NCBI GenBank assembly: GCA_018238545.1
Contig: JABCTC010000024.1
Coordinates: 1 to 52,427, forward strand
Direction: 5' to 3'
Length of the DNA stretch: 52,427 bases
From: Candidatus Heimdallarchaeota archaeon
GTDB lineage: Archaea; Asgardarchaeota; Heimdallarchaeia; Heimdallarchaeales; Heimdallarchaeaceae
The notes beneath the pieces were generated by a model, which searched no databases, was not told the origin of the DNA, and was given only the letters and a program-made list of their open reading frames with translations. The translations under genes and the position numbers were made by a program. Positions 31,945 to 41,744 of the stretch are shown here, piece after piece (the first letter of the stretch is position 1; every line of letters starts with the position of its first letter).

Positions 31945-32030
31945 GCCAGGATAGCCAAGCGGACAACGGCGCTGGTCTTGAAAATCAGTTCCTTTAAGGA
32001 TCCGGGGTTCAAATCCCCGTCCTGGCTCCA
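31945..32030 (+). tRNA. tRNA-Ser (UGA)
   Basis: The acceptor stem pairs GCCAGGA with TCCTGGC. The anticodon arm CTGGT-CTTGAAA-ATCAG shows TGA. A long variable arm (TTCCTTTAAGGA) marks a class II tRNA, and the T arm is CGGGG-TTCAAAT-CCCCG. CCA is encoded. The base before CCA is T, whereas G is usual for serine tRNAs. Confidence 0.93.
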
Positions 32031-32084
32031 CTGCCTCAATTCTTTCTAAAATGAGGACTTTCATAAAAGTAGGGTGAAAATTGT

Positions 32085-34178
32085 TTGCCGCCAATCAAAG
32101 GACCATATGTACTGGGTGTAGCTGAGAAACCTCAAGCTGCAAGTAGATTAGCAAGAGCACTCGATGAGAACAAAAAACCAGTTCTTAAGAAAATAAAAGG
32201 TGTTCCTGTTTACATAAGCTTGAGAAATGGGAAAAAAATAGTAATTGTTCCAGCAATAGGTCATTTACTCACATTATCTCCATTAAGTAAATCTTGGAAT
32301 TACCCAGTGTTAGATTACCATTGGATTCCAAGTCATATTGCAAATTCGAAAGCGAGAACAAAGAACTTTGTAGATACGTTTAAATCTCTTTCAAAAGAAG
32401 CTTCAGAAATAATTGTAATGACAGATTATGACAGAGAAGGAGAAGTCATAGGTTTCTTAATTTTGAAGTATTTACTAGGGAAAAATAACGCAGAAAGAAT
32501 GAAGTTTTCCACGCTAACTGCAAGGGACATTAACGAAGCTTATTCTAAACGGAGTAAACAACTTGATGTAGGATTTTTGAATTCTGGATTATTGCGTCAT
32601 TATGTTGATTGGTTGTATGGAATAAATTACTCTAGAGCATTAAGCTTAGCATTGAAACGTGTTTCAAATAGATTCAAAACAATATCAATTGGAAGAGTGC
32701 AGGGTCCTACGCTTGGTGCAGTTGTAAATTTAGAAAATGAGATTAATATATTTGTACCTATTCCATTTTGGACAATTGAAAGCGAAGCTATTATCAATAA
32801 AAAGAAATTCAAAGCCTTTTATGAAAAAACACAACTTGATAAGGAAAAGGAAGCAAAAATAGTTGTAAAAGACTGTCAAAGCTTGGTTGGCATTGTTACC
32901 GATATTTCAGATGAGCAAAAGCCAATGTACTCGTTCCCCCCTTTTAATTTGGGAGATCTTCAAAGAGAATCCTATAAACATTTTAAATATTCTCCAAGTA
33001 AGACCTTAAAAATTGCTGAGTCACTTTATTTAAAAGCGACAATTTCTTATCCACGTACTGATAGTCAAAAACTTCCAATGACACTAGGTCACAAAATTAT
33101 TCTTACAAAAATTGGAAATCAGACTGTTTATGGCACTTTCATAATTGAAATACTAAAACGCAAAAAATTCAAACCAAGGGAAGGAAGAAAGACAGATGCA
33201 GCACATCCTGCTATACACCCTACCGGGAACCCCCCCAAAACCTTGAACTCTGAAGAAAAAAAACTCTATGACTTAATTGTAAGAAGATACCTATCTTTAT
33301 TTGGGAAACCTGCTTTAATATCGAAAAAGAAAATTGAAATTACAGTAGAAGGTCATAAATTTGAAGTGCGAGGAAGCAAAATCATAGACGAGGGATGGAT
33401 AAAATACTACAAACCCTATTTCTATATGAGTGAAAGTTTAATTCCTGATATTGCATTGAAAAGCCAAGTTAACTTCTCATTTATTGAATCAAAAGAAGAT
33501 TTCAGTTCTCCACCTAGACGATTTAATGAATCTACACTTCTGAACAAAATGGAACAAGAAAAAATTGGAACTAAGGCTACACGTGCAGGGATTATTGAAA
33601 CTTTATTTGATCGGGGATATATTGGAGGTAGCGAGATTAGACCAACCCCTTTGGGCACTGCTGTAGTTGGTGTTTTAAATTCTCATTATCCCGTGTTGAT
33701 CAAATCAGATATGACAAGAGAACTAGAAACTACGATGGAAGAAGTGCAAGAAAAACAGAGCAATATTAACGAAATATTGATTTCCATAAAGAAAAATCTA
33801 AGAGATTCGCTCAATGTTTTCCATGAAAACGAGACAGAAATAGGTATTTCTCTTTATCAAAACTTGCTTAATATAGAGAAAAAAGACCCTGTTCTAATAG
33901 GGAAATGCCCAGAGTGTAAAGTTGGTGATTTACGAATTATTAAATCAAGAAAATCTGGTAAGAGATTTATTGCTTGTTCATCATATTTTGATAAAGAAAT
34001 TAATTGCACAGTAACTTTCCCCTTACCTAATTATGGAACAATAAAACCTACAGATAAAAAATGCACATTTGATGGTTTACCTATGGTTGAATGGCAAACA
34101 GGAAGAAATAAGCGAGTTATGTGCGTATCTATGGATTGTCCTTCTAAGGCTAACATAAAAGGAAGAAAGAAAAAATGA
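32085..34178 (+). CDS. topA: DNA topoisomerase I (type IA, archaeal)
   Basis: 697 residues. The TOPRIM domain contains VMTDYDREGEVIG; catalytic Tyr322 lies in SYPRTDSQ; IGRVQGPTL and the KMEQEKIGTKATRAGII region are conserved. The C-terminus has a zinc finger (CPECKVGD..IACSSYF..NCTVTFPLP) and a second Cys pair (CTFDGLP..CVSMDC). Relaxes negative supercoils by single-strand passage. It starts with TTG 32085 after GGTGA. Its stop overlaps the next gene by ATGA. Confidence 0.93.
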   Translation: MPPIKGPYVLGVAEKPQAASRLARALDENKKPVLKKIKGVPVYISLRNGKKIVIVPAIGHLLTLSPLSKSWNYPVLDYHWIPSHIANSKARTKNFVDTFKSLSKEASEIIVMTDYDREGEVIGFLILKYLLGKNNAERMKFSTLTARDINEAYSKRSKQLDVGFLNSGLLRHYVDWLYGINYSRALSLALKRVSNRFKTISIGRVQGPTLGAVVNLENEINIFVPIPFWTIESEAIINKKKFKAFYEKTQLDKEKEAKIVVKDCQSLVGIVTDISDEQKPMYSFPPFNLGDLQRESYKHFKYSPSKTLKIAESLYLKATISYPRTDSQKLPMTLGHKIILTKIGNQTVYGTFIIEILKRKKFKPREGRKTDAAHPAIHPTGNPPKTLNSEEKKLYDLIVRRYLSLFGKPALISKKKIEITVEGHKFEVRGSKIIDEGWIKYYKPYFYMSESLIPDIALKSQVNFSFIESKEDFSSPPRRFNESTLLNKMEQEKIGTKATRAGIIETLFDRGYIGGSEIRPTPLGTAVVGVLNSHYPVLIKSDMTRELETTMEEVQEKQSNINEILISIKKNLRDSLNVFHENETEIGISLYQNLLNIEKKDPVLIGKCPECKVGDLRIIKSRKSGKRFIACSSYFDKEINCTVTFPLPNYGTIKPTDKKCTFDGLPMVEWQTGRNKRVMCVSMDCPSKANIKGRKKK

Positions 34179-34414
34179 TTGATAAAAAGTGTAAGATATG
34201 TCAAGATGAAATAGACAAATCTTCTGGTAAGTTCTGTTCTAACCATAAACTTGCAAAATCTAAGTTACAAAATGGTTATGAATTGTGGTTGAAAGCATAT
34301 GATTCACTTCCATATGATGATTTTCTGCGACAATTACTGGATTTAGGAGATCTTGTGGGTGCTCTTGTAAAGGATATTACAGAGTTTGAATTATATTTTC
34401 AAGAAACTAAATGA
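34175..34414 (+). CDS. Small zinc-finger protein (79 aa), coupled to topA
   Basis: The ATG overlaps the topA stop as ATGA, implying translational coupling. The N-terminus has CKIC and CSNH, a Cys3His zinc knuckle, followed by a helical tail (SKLQNGYELWLKAYDSLPYD, LLDLGDLVGALVKDI). Not a named family that I recognise. It could assist topoisomerase or simply share its transcript. Confidence 0.7.
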   Translation: MIDKKCKICQDEIDKSSGKFCSNHKLAKSKLQNGYELWLKAYDSLPYDDFLRQLLDLGDLVGALVKDITEFELYFQETK

Positions 34415-34457
34415 GAAACACTTGTTCTCATCGTCTTGTTTTTCAAAATTAGTCTTA

Positions 34458-34688
34458 TTAGGAGAATAAAGCAGTATGAATCTGTTCTCTCTCCGGAAGA
34501 CCTTCAATTTTTGTTTTCCCTACAAAAATAGTTGGAATTGAAGATATTTTTTGTTGACTCTCCCCATTGACTTTTATGCTTCTATACTGAAACAAGCCAC
34601 CATACTCTTCTAGAACCGTTTTGAGAATCTTCTCAGCCACGCTACAGTAGGGACATTCTTCTGAAGTATACAAAACGATTTCCTTCAT
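34458..34688 (-). CDS. Glutaredoxin/thioredoxin-like protein
   Basis: 76 residues with the redox motif ECPYCSVAEKIL after the first strand (MKEIVLYTSE) and the cis-proline loop SIPTIFVG, followed by EGLPEREQI. This is a minimal thioredoxin fold. ATG at 34688 (MKEIVLY) fits better than 34697. It likely reduces disulfides; the electron donor is unknown. Confidence 0.82.
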   Translation of the reverse strand: MKEIVLYTSEECPYCSVAEKILKTVLEEYGGLFQYRSIKVNGESQQKISSIPTIFVGKTKIEGLPEREQIHTALFS

Positions 34689-34800
34689 TTCATACATTTT
34701 CTGTACTTATAGCTTAAAAGAACAACAAAAATTTTGAGACTAGCTAGGATGATATGTAAATATTACAACTTATTTTTGTAATAACAGTTGTTTGATAAAA

Positions 34801-35064
34801 TTAAATAGAATCACAAATACACGGTTTTTTATTGCATTTTGGACACGCTTGATTATACTTCTCTTTGAAAGCATCTGAGAGGTTTATGTTGTATAAGTTC
34901 GCAATACTAAACACCCAAGCTATAATATCAGCCATTTCTTCTGATACTTTCTCTTCATCCTCCAGAAGAATTGCTTCTGCAAGTTCTCCAACTTCTTCTA
35001 TAAGTTTGAGCATAGTTTTCTCCTTTCCTCTCTTAAAATCTTTCTCCAGATAAAGATCTTTCAT
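34801..35064 (-). CDS. MazG-like nucleotide pyrophosphohydrolase with Cys-rich ends
   Basis: All-alpha NTP pyrophosphohydrolase: EEVGELAEAI and SEEMADIIAW supply the EExxE..ExxD metal ligands. The C-terminus CPKCNKKPCICDSI may bind zinc. The frame stays open upstream of ATG 35064 back to the Sec61beta stop and reads CKECGNIHEFQEL, which looks like the missing first helix of the family plus a matching Cys pair. In that stretch the only candidate start is an ATT at 35113-35115. So the true protein probably begins there, 17 residues earlier. Confidence 0.8.
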   Translation of the reverse strand: MKDLYLEKDFKRGKEKTMLKLIEEVGELAEAILLEDEEKVSEEMADIIAWVFSIANLYNINLSDAFKEKYNQACPKCNKKPCICDSI

Positions 35065-35121
35065 AAGTTCTTGAAATTCGTGAATATTACCACACTCTTT
35101 GCAATTATTAAAAATTCTATT

Positions 35122-35307
35122 TTAGGGGGCTACGTAGAAAATATTACCCAGAATAACCGCTATAATCAATATTACGGAAAGAGCTACAATATACCATGGA
35201 CCAATTTTAACACCAGGTAAATCCTCATCATAATATCTCATCAAACCAGCACCGGTTGCAGGCATTGGGCTAGTGTCCTTTTTTTTCTTCTTCTGAGATT
35301 TACTCAT
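35122..35307 (-). CDS. Preprotein translocase Sec61beta
   Basis: 61 residues with a lysine-rich N-terminus (SKSQKKKKK), the signature PATGAGLMRYYDED and one C-terminal membrane helix (GPWYIVALSVILIIAVILGN). It is the third subunit of the SecYEG/Sec61 channel. ATG 35307 (MSKSQ) is preferred over 35316. Confidence 0.92.
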   Translation of the reverse strand: MSKSQKKKKKDTSPMPATGAGLMRYYDEDLPGVKIGPWYIVALSVILIIAVILGNIFYVAP

Positions 35308-35409
35308 ACTAATCAAATGCTGCTAGCCGCAGTGGTATATATTATTTTTTATCAGATACCTTTATGTGTTGAAGATGAATTAAGAGTTGTAGAACCGAGA
35401 AAATGAAGG

Positions 35410-35504
35410 TGGCGACCCCGACGCGATTCGAACGCGCGACCACCAACTTCCTTCGTTGATAAAGATTAGAAGGCTGGTGCTCTATCCAACTGAGCTACGG
35501 GGTC
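35410..35504 (-). tRNA. tRNA-Arg (UCU) with an 18-nt intron
   Basis: The acceptor stem pairs GACCCCG with CGGGGTC, the D arm is GCTC-AGTTGGATA-GAGC, and the T arm is GCGCG-TTCGAAT-CGCGT; G73 and CCA are encoded. The anticodon stem CCAGC/GTTGG closes only if about 18 nt are removed after CTTCTA at the canonical 37/38 position. CCTTC and GAAGG pair across the intron to give a bulge-helix-bulge-type substrate for the splicing endonuclease. Confidence 0.88.
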
Positions 35505-35617
35505 AATTTGTTCTATCATCATCTTCAAAGTTTTTTTCTTAAACTTTTTGATTAAAGTTTCAATATTCGATTCGAAACTTATTTAATCTCAAAATATCTC
35601 TCAAACCATGTTTATCA

Positions 35618-37189
35618 ATGGTCCCCTCAAAACAACTTCGGAAATTATATGCAGCTGGTTATCAATTAACACCTGAAGCCTTTGCTGAGCTAAATTCTGC
35701 ACCAAATATTACTGAGATTATTGATAAAATACTTGAGTTAAATCCGGAAATGGCAATACTTACAATAACGGATATCAAAGATATTTCTACTGGAAACTAT
35801 GATCCCAATTCTACTATTAACGCTTTTTCAGAAGGTAAAGAGGGAGCCAGTGTATCAGATATTGTAAGTGAAGAAACCATTGAGGAAAAAGAGGAAGAAC
35901 AAGAAATTGATTCTAAGGAACCAGTTTTTTCCAGTCGAAGGGAAACAACTACGACAGATTTACAGATTCTCTCTTCTCCACAAATCAGGCCATTATCTGC
36001 ATCTGCTGGTGGTTTCATACAATATTTTGGCAACCGTTTTGATTCTATTAGTCATTTTTTCAGACGTCGAAGAGATATTGGAAATTTAGTTACAACCGAA
36101 GATCTTCAAGAAAATAGTGTAAATAAAAAAATATCGTTAATTGGTCTTGTTTATAGTAAACGAAAGAATAAGACCGGTAGTTTCAGTTTAGAACTTGAGG
36201 ATAAAAGTGGAAAAGTAACAGGGATGATATTTCAATCTAATCCTGATTTATTGTACAAAGCAGAATTTATTCTAGATGACTCAATTCTGTGCTTCACAGG
36301 AGATTGGAATGGTCGTATACTATTCATCAAAGATGTCTATTGGCCAGATATTCCATACAATCACAAACCTAATCACTCGTATGAAGACGTTCTTGCCTTA
36401 TTCATTTCAGATATACATGTTGGGTCAAAGAAATTCGCAGGAGAACTCTTTCTTAGAGCAATAAAGTTTCTAAATGGTGATTTAGAATCGAACAAATACA
36501 ATGAAGTTGGTAAGAAGGTAAAATATCTTTTTGTAGCAGGAGATGTTGTTGAAGGTGTTGGAATATATCCTGGTCAAGCTAATGATTTAAATGTAGACAA
36601 CATACAACTTCAATATTTGCTTGCTACTGAATATTTTGAACAAATCAGAGATGATGTGGAAATTCTCATTATTCCTGGAAATCATGATGCAGCAAGAGCA
36701 GCTGAGCCTCAGACCCCTATCTCTAAAGATTTCGCCCCCGAACTATATAAATTAGATAATGTATACATGCTCGGCAGTCCAGCTTATGTTAAAGCTCATA
36801 ATGTAGAAATTCTTATGACACATGGAAATTCAATAGTGGATATTAATTCTGCTATCCCAGTCATCCCTCACGAAACTTCTATTCCAGCTATGGTAGAAAT
36901 GCTGAAAAACAGACATCTAGTACCCATTTATGGTAAAAGAACATCAATCGCCCCCGAAGCCGAAGACAAATTGGTTATAACAAAGATTCCTGACATTTTA
37001 CATGCTGGTCATACGCATATTACAGGGGATGAAACTTACAAAGGTGTTACTATAATAAATTCTGGAACATTTCAATACCAAACATCTTATCAAAAAAGCA
37101 TGAATATTAATCCCACTACTGGATCAACATACATTGTAAACCTTCAAAATTTGCAGCGAACAAATGTTGATTTTAAGACATTCAGTTAA
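35618..37189 (+). CDS. polB: DNA polymerase D small subunit (DP1), 3'-5' exonuclease
   Basis: 523 residues: an N-terminal helical domain (QLRKLYAAGYQLTPEAFAEL), an acidic linker, an OB domain (ISLIGLVYSKRKNKTGSFSL) and a calcineurin-like phosphoesterase domain with the five metal motifs FISDIHVGS, VAGDVVEG, PGNHDAAR, LMTHGNS and HAGHTH. It proofreads for DP2 at 24295. It is not adjacent to DP2 here. Confidence 0.95.
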   Translation: MVPSKQLRKLYAAGYQLTPEAFAELNSAPNITEIIDKILELNPEMAILTITDIKDISTGNYDPNSTINAFSEGKEGASVSDIVSEETIEEKEEEQEIDSKEPVFSSRRETTTTDLQILSSPQIRPLSASAGGFIQYFGNRFDSISHFFRRRRDIGNLVTTEDLQENSVNKKISLIGLVYSKRKNKTGSFSLELEDKSGKVTGMIFQSNPDLLYKAEFILDDSILCFTGDWNGRILFIKDVYWPDIPYNHKPNHSYEDVLALFISDIHVGSKKFAGELFLRAIKFLNGDLESNKYNEVGKKVKYLFVAGDVVEGVGIYPGQANDLNVDNIQLQYLLATEYFEQIRDDVEILIIPGNHDAARAAEPQTPISKDFAPELYKLDNVYMLGSPAYVKAHNVEILMTHGNSIVDINSAIPVIPHETSIPAMVEMLKNRHLVPIYGKRTSIAPEAEDKLVITKIPDILHAGHTHITGDETYKGVTIINSGTFQYQTSYQKSMNINPTTGSTYIVNLQNLQRTNVDFKTFS

Positions 37190-37208
37190 TTTATTGCAAT
37201 TTTATTCT

Positions 37209-37622
37209 TTAGTCAGTTGGAATTTCATCATCGTCAATTTGAACATAAGACAAAATATCTGCAATCTGAGGTGCATGGTTTGATAAAACTGCTATAGCAT
37301 TTTTGAACTCTTCAATGTCACTTGTTCCACCAACTAAGTGAAAATCACCTATTGATTTAAGAATTAGAAAACCATTCTTACCTCGTACCATGACATCATT
37401 TATAGGTGAAAAGGCAAGCCTCTCAAGAGCTAACCTTGCTGCAGCAACTAAAGCAGCTCCAATCGCCGATAATTCTGTTGAGTTTGCCTGTTTATCACCT
37501 GCATAAAATGCAATTCTGTCTCCTGTAGCAGTTAAAACAGCCAAAGCTTCAAGTTTTGCTTCTTGTGTTATGTCTTTTAATTCCTTAGCAAGAGCATAAG
37601 CAATTTTTCTTTCAAGTCTCAT
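37209..37622 (-). CDS. Roadblock/LC7 domain protein
   Basis: About 137 residues: strand-helix-strand pattern with EALAVLTATGDRIAFYAGD, a long helix AIGAALVAAARLALERL, and FLILKSIGDFHLVGG. The fold is that of Roadblock/LC7/MglB proteins, which bind and regulate small GTPases and are expanded in Asgard archaea. ATG 37622 is preferred over an in-frame TTG at 37637. A Rab-like GTPase is encoded at 46156, not adjacent. Confidence 0.78.
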   Translation of the reverse strand: MRLERKIAYALAKELKDITQEAKLEALAVLTATGDRIAFYAGDKQANSTELSAIGAALVAAARLALERLAFSPINDVMVRGKNGFLILKSIGDFHLVGGTSDIEEFKNAIAVLSNHAPQIADILSYVQIDDDEIPTD

Positions 37623-37835
37623 CTTTCTCTGATTCAATTAAAGACTAGAATATATTAATTAACTTTACTATTATATTTCATATAATTAGTGGTTTTCAGG
37701 GAAATTTAACCTAAAAACGAGTCCTTAACTCATAATTTGAATGTCTAGCAATAAGTAATGTTTTTAAACGCTTTTCTTAATTCAAATTCAAATAAAAGCT
37801 TAGCTTGTTTGATCAACAGCTAAAGGTGAAATATA

Positions 37836-40094
37836 ATGTCAAGTGACACTGGACTATCAGGACTACTGAGTCGTTTTTGGAAAAAAATCGTAGACCACTT
37901 CGAAGACTATGAAATAAAACGAGAAACAATATTAAACAGAATAAGTATGATTCTAATCTTATTCGTTGGTGTAATTATTAGACTATTTGGCTTATTTCAA
38001 GGATTTGATCCCTTGATTAAGGCTTTCGATCCACATGTTCAACTAGTGAGCGCAGAATTTATCAATACTGAAGGTTTTATTCAATTTATTCACTGGTTCA
38101 AAGCAGATTCTTGGTATCCTTATGGTTTCCAAACTGGCTTCGAATTATATTGGGGGGTTCCTCTAAGTGCAGTGATTATATATGGTTTAGTAAGTATATT
38201 TTCAATTAGTATAACCATTACTCAAGCTGCATTTATTAGTCCAGTTGTTTATGGCTTCCTTACAGTAATAGCCTCCTACCTTCTTGGGAAAGAAGCCATT
38301 AGCACAAGAGCAGGTATCTTTACCGCATTTTTCATGTCAATTGCACCGGCCTTTGTTTCAAGAAGCACGGCAGGTTTCTATGATAATGAATCAATAGGTA
38401 TTCTTTTCACGGTTCTAACGTTGTATTTCTTTATAAGAGCATTCAAACGTGGTGGGACAGTGGCTCCATTCCTAGCTGGCATCAGTTTAGGAATCCTTAT
38501 TGGTAGTTGGGGAGCATATAGATATATTTTGGATTTACTACCACTTGCAGTTTTATTCTTAGTATTGGCAAGAAAATTAACTTGGAAACTAATCAAAGCA
38601 TATAGTATAACAATTGTTACTGCTCTGAGTATTGGTTTTTTGGTGCCAAGAGTTCTAAGAAATAAATTTTTCAACATAGAAGTCATGATACCCATTTTAA
38701 TGATAGGATTCTTAGTTATTGTTGGGATAATTCAAAATCTATCACACAATTTAAACGAGAAGACTTTTAGACAAATGCTTATCGTTGGATCTGTTACGGC
38801 GCTAGTTCTTCTTGTTATATTAGTGACAGTTTTTCTGTCCTTAGGTGTTTTTTCCAACATAGCTGATAAATTTTGGGCCGTTATCTTCCCAGGGGGAAGA
38901 GATTCTATCCCAATTATCGCTTCGGTAAGTGAACATCAACCAATGACTTGGGCCGAACTATTTAGCAATATCCACATTATGACATTCTTGATACCCCTTG
39001 GCCTATATTATTGTTTAAAGAAACCAACTGATGTTAATATCTTCATTCTTGTTTATGGAGTAACAACAATTTACTTCTCAGGATCAATGATCAGACTTGT
39101 TCTACTACTAGCTCCCTCTGCATCTCTGTTGAGTGCAATGGCAATTGACCGTTTACTATATACTTACTCTTTAAGTGCCCATGGTAAAATTGCTCTCACA
39201 AAAAGAAAAATAAGATTAACAAAAACAATTGGTCGAGATGAGGCAATAATAGCTTATGTCGTGATTTTTGGTCTATTAGTTTCCTTCTCAATTCACAGTA
39301 TTAATCTATCACAACACTATGCAAGATCTGAGATGGCACCTGTTTATTTCGATCCACCAGGCGTTCCTTCATCCGATTGGCAAGATGCTCTGATATGGTT
39401 ACAAGAAAATTCACAAGGTGAGGGGATTGTAGCAAATAGTCCATCTGTTGTATTGAGTTGGTGGGATTATGGATACTGGATTACGAATTATGGAAACGCA
39501 ACGTCTCTTGTGGATAATGCAACCACCAATAAAACACAGATAGGAATGGTGGGGACTATGCTGATGTGGAACTTCACTGAATCAGTGAAATTGATGTATA
39601 AGTACAATGTAAAATACGTGCTTGTTAATAGTCAAGCAGGGCTCTCAGCAGTTGGTTCTGATTTAGGAAAAGCTATTTGGTGTATAAGAATCGCTGAATC
39701 CACGGTTCCAAGATATGGAATTGCTGAAGAAAATTATTTTGCTGAAGAAGAAAGTCTTGGATATACTATCTATCAAGACCCATTCTATAACTCAGTCCTT
39801 TATAGATTATCTGCCTTTGATGCAGCGACTGGGTATGCTTGGAATAGTGAAATGCCTGGAACTCCAACCAGTAACCGACCTGGAATTCTTTCAAAAGCTA
39901 ACGAATACCCCGTATATGATTTGAAAGCTGCTGATGGTCTCATATATTTCAGTGAAGTTTTCAGAAGTTATGGTTTAGCTTCTTCACCTAATGATGCATA
40001 CAGATATCCGCTTGTTAGAATATTTGAAGTAGTATATCCAGAAAATATTGCTCAACTTTCAGCAGAGGTTAATGGTCTTTATCCTGCTGATTAA
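37836..40094 (+). CDS. aglB: Oligosaccharyltransferase AglB/STT3
   Basis: 752 residues. The N-terminal half has about 12 membrane helices and a catalytic acidic loop (KAFDPHVQL), then STAGFYDNESIG. SVSEHQPMTW corresponds to the SVSE/TIXE loop. The C-terminal globular domain has the sequon-binding WWDYGYW at about residue 542. Transfers lipid-linked glycan to Asn of secreted proteins. ATG follows AAAGGTGAAATATA. A T-rich terminator follows the stop. Confidence 0.95.
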   Translation: MSSDTGLSGLLSRFWKKIVDHFEDYEIKRETILNRISMILILFVGVIIRLFGLFQGFDPLIKAFDPHVQLVSAEFINTEGFIQFIHWFKADSWYPYGFQTGFELYWGVPLSAVIIYGLVSIFSISITITQAAFISPVVYGFLTVIASYLLGKEAISTRAGIFTAFFMSIAPAFVSRSTAGFYDNESIGILFTVLTLYFFIRAFKRGGTVAPFLAGISLGILIGSWGAYRYILDLLPLAVLFLVLARKLTWKLIKAYSITIVTALSIGFLVPRVLRNKFFNIEVMIPILMIGFLVIVGIIQNLSHNLNEKTFRQMLIVGSVTALVLLVILVTVFLSLGVFSNIADKFWAVIFPGGRDSIPIIASVSEHQPMTWAELFSNIHIMTFLIPLGLYYCLKKPTDVNIFILVYGVTTIYFSGSMIRLVLLLAPSASLLSAMAIDRLLYTYSLSAHGKIALTKRKIRLTKTIGRDEAIIAYVVIFGLLVSFSIHSINLSQHYARSEMAPVYFDPPGVPSSDWQDALIWLQENSQGEGIVANSPSVVLSWWDYGYWITNYGNATSLVDNATTNKTQIGMVGTMLMWNFTESVKLMYKYNVKYVLVNSQAGLSAVGSDLGKAIWCIRIAESTVPRYGIAEENYFAEEESLGYTIYQDPFYNSVLYRLSAFDAATGYAWNSEMPGTPTSNRPGILSKANEYPVYDLKAADGLIYFSEVFRSYGLASSPNDAYRYPLVRIFEVVYPENIAQLSAEVNGLYPAD

Positions 40095-40105
40095 TCTACA
40101 ACTAT

Positions 40106-40136
40106 TTTTTTCTTTTTCTTTTCTTCTCTTTTTCAC
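40106..40136 (+). terminator. T-rich terminator after aglB
   Basis: A pyrimidine run with several T stretches begins about 12 bp after the aglB stop, typical of intrinsic termination in archaea. Confidence 0.45.
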
Positions 40137-40270
40137 ATTAAAACCTTTTATTAATAGTAGTAATTCATGTTTATCCTCCCCTTAAAACTTGACAAACGTG
40201 TGGGGTTACTGCCTTAAAACGTGTTTTGAAGAAGAATTAGCTATTTAAGAAAAACAACCAAACCAAAATG

Positions 40271-40281
40271 CTTTTAAAAAT
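40271..40281 (+). promoter_or_regulatory. TATA box of EF-1alpha gene
   Basis: CTTTTAAAAAT lies about 75 bp before the ATG, leaving a leader of roughly 50 nt that ends with the Shine-Dalgarno AAAAGGTGTAAAATA. Confidence 0.4.
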
Positions 40282-40350
40282 CCAACATGGGAAATCTATT
40301 AAAGCACAATCAAATTATTAGTACTGCTAATAGAAAAAAGGTGTAAAATA

Positions 40351-41637
40351 ATGAGCTCAAAAGGAAAACCTCATTTGAATCTAGTAATTATCGGTCATGT
40401 TGACCATGGTAAATCTACTATGACTGGCCACTTACTATATGTTTGTGGAACCATAAGCGATCGAGAAATCGAGAAATTTGAAAAAGAAGCTGAGTTAATT
40501 GGTAGAGGTAGTTTCAAATTTGCTTGGGTATTAGACAAGTTGAAAGAAGAGCGAGAAAGAGGAGTAACAATAGATCTTGCGTTTTATAAATTCGAAACCA
40601 AGAAATACTATTATACAATAATTGATGCTCCAGGACACCGAGATTTCGTCAAGAACATGATTACAGGAACATCACAAGCTGACGCAGCAATCTTAGTAAT
40701 AAGTGCTGGTACTGGGGAATTTGAAGCCGGTATTAGTACTACTGGACAAACAAGAGAACACGCTTTACTCGCTAAGACATTAGGTGTTAACCAACTTATC
40801 GTTGCAGTTAACAAAATGGATCTAGCTGACTACAAGGAAGAACGTTATAACGAAATTTCTGAAGAAATGGGTAGAAATCTAAAACTTTTCGGTTTTGATA
40901 TCTCAAAAATCAATTTCGTCCCAGTTAGTGGTATGCTTGGAGATAATCTCGGTGAGAAATCTGATAAAATGCCCTGGTACAAAGGATTAACTCTCTTGGA
41001 AGCACTTGACACATTTACAGTCCCTGATAAACCCACAGATAAACCTCTAAGATTACCTATCCAAGATGTCTATACCATTACTGGTATTGGAACAGTTCCT
41101 GTAGGACGTGTTGAAAGTGGTGTACTTAAACCAAAAGAGAATGTAATCTTCCAACCAACTGGAAAGAAAGCTGCAGTAATGTCAATTGAAATGCATCATG
41201 AAGAAATTCCAGAAGCTATTCCTGGTGATAACATCGGATTTAGCTGCAAAGGATTATCAAAACAAGATGCACGAAGAGGAGACGTTGTAGGACACGAAAA
41301 GAAACCTCCTACTATAGCAAAAGAAATAGTTGCTACAGTTAATGTTATTAGGCATCCTTCAGTAATTGCTGTTGGTTATACTCCCGTAGTTCACTGTGGA
41401 ACCGCACAAGTAGCAATTAGATTTGCTGAGTTAAAGGAGAAAAAACCTAGAGATGGAGACGCTGTAAAAAATCCAGACTTTCTTAAGAATGGAGATACTG
41501 CAAAGGTAGTTCTTATTCCAACTCGTGATATGGTTATTGAACAATACAGCGAATTTCCAGCATTAGGTAGATTTGCTGTCAGAGATATGGGTCAAACCGT
41601 AGCTGTTGGCATTGTTACAAAAGTAACACCAAAGTAA
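40351..41637 (+). CDS. tuf: Translation elongation factor EF-1alpha
   Basis: 428 residues. Delivers aminoacyl-tRNA to the ribosome. GHVDHGKST (G1), GVTIDLAF (G2), DAPGHRDF (G3), NKMD (G4), then beta-barrel domains II and III ([27 protein letters not shown]). It carries the insertion [18 protein letters not shown] typical of eukaryotes, Crenarchaeota and Asgard archaea and lacking in most euryarchaea. It is useful for placing the organism. Confidence 0.97.
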   Translation: MSSKGKPHLNLVIIGHVDHGKSTMTGHLLYVCGTISDREIEKFEKEAELIGRGSFKFAWVLDKLKEERERGVTIDLAFYKFETKKYYYTIIDAPGHRDFVKNMITGTSQADAAILVISAGTGEFEAGISTTGQTREHALLAKTLGVNQLIVAVNKMDLADYKEERYNEISEEMGRNLKLFGFDISKINFVPVSGMLGDNLGEKSDKMPWYKGLTLLEALDTFTVPDKPTDKPLRLPIQDVYTITGIGTVPVGRVESGVLKPKENVIFQPTGKKAAVMSIEMHHEEIPEAIPGDNIGFSCKGLSKQDARRGDVVGHEKKPPTIAKEIVATVNVIRHPSVIAVGYTPVVHCGTAQVAIRFAELKEKKPRDGDAVKNPDFLKNGDTAKVVLIPTRDMVIEQYSEFPALGRFAVRDMGQTVAVGIVTKVTPK

Positions 41638-41642
41638 TAACT

Positions 41643-41673
41643 TCTTTTCTTTTTTATTTTTGTTTTTTTATTT
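41643..41673 (+). terminator. T-rich terminator after EF-1alpha
   Basis: Several runs of T (up to seven) follow the EF-1alpha stop within about 35 bp. Confidence 0.45.
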
Positions 41674-41744
41674 TACATGCTTACAAGTACAATGATGTGT
41701 GCATGTAAATTGCTTATAAAAATAGAAAAAAAGTAATCCACAAA

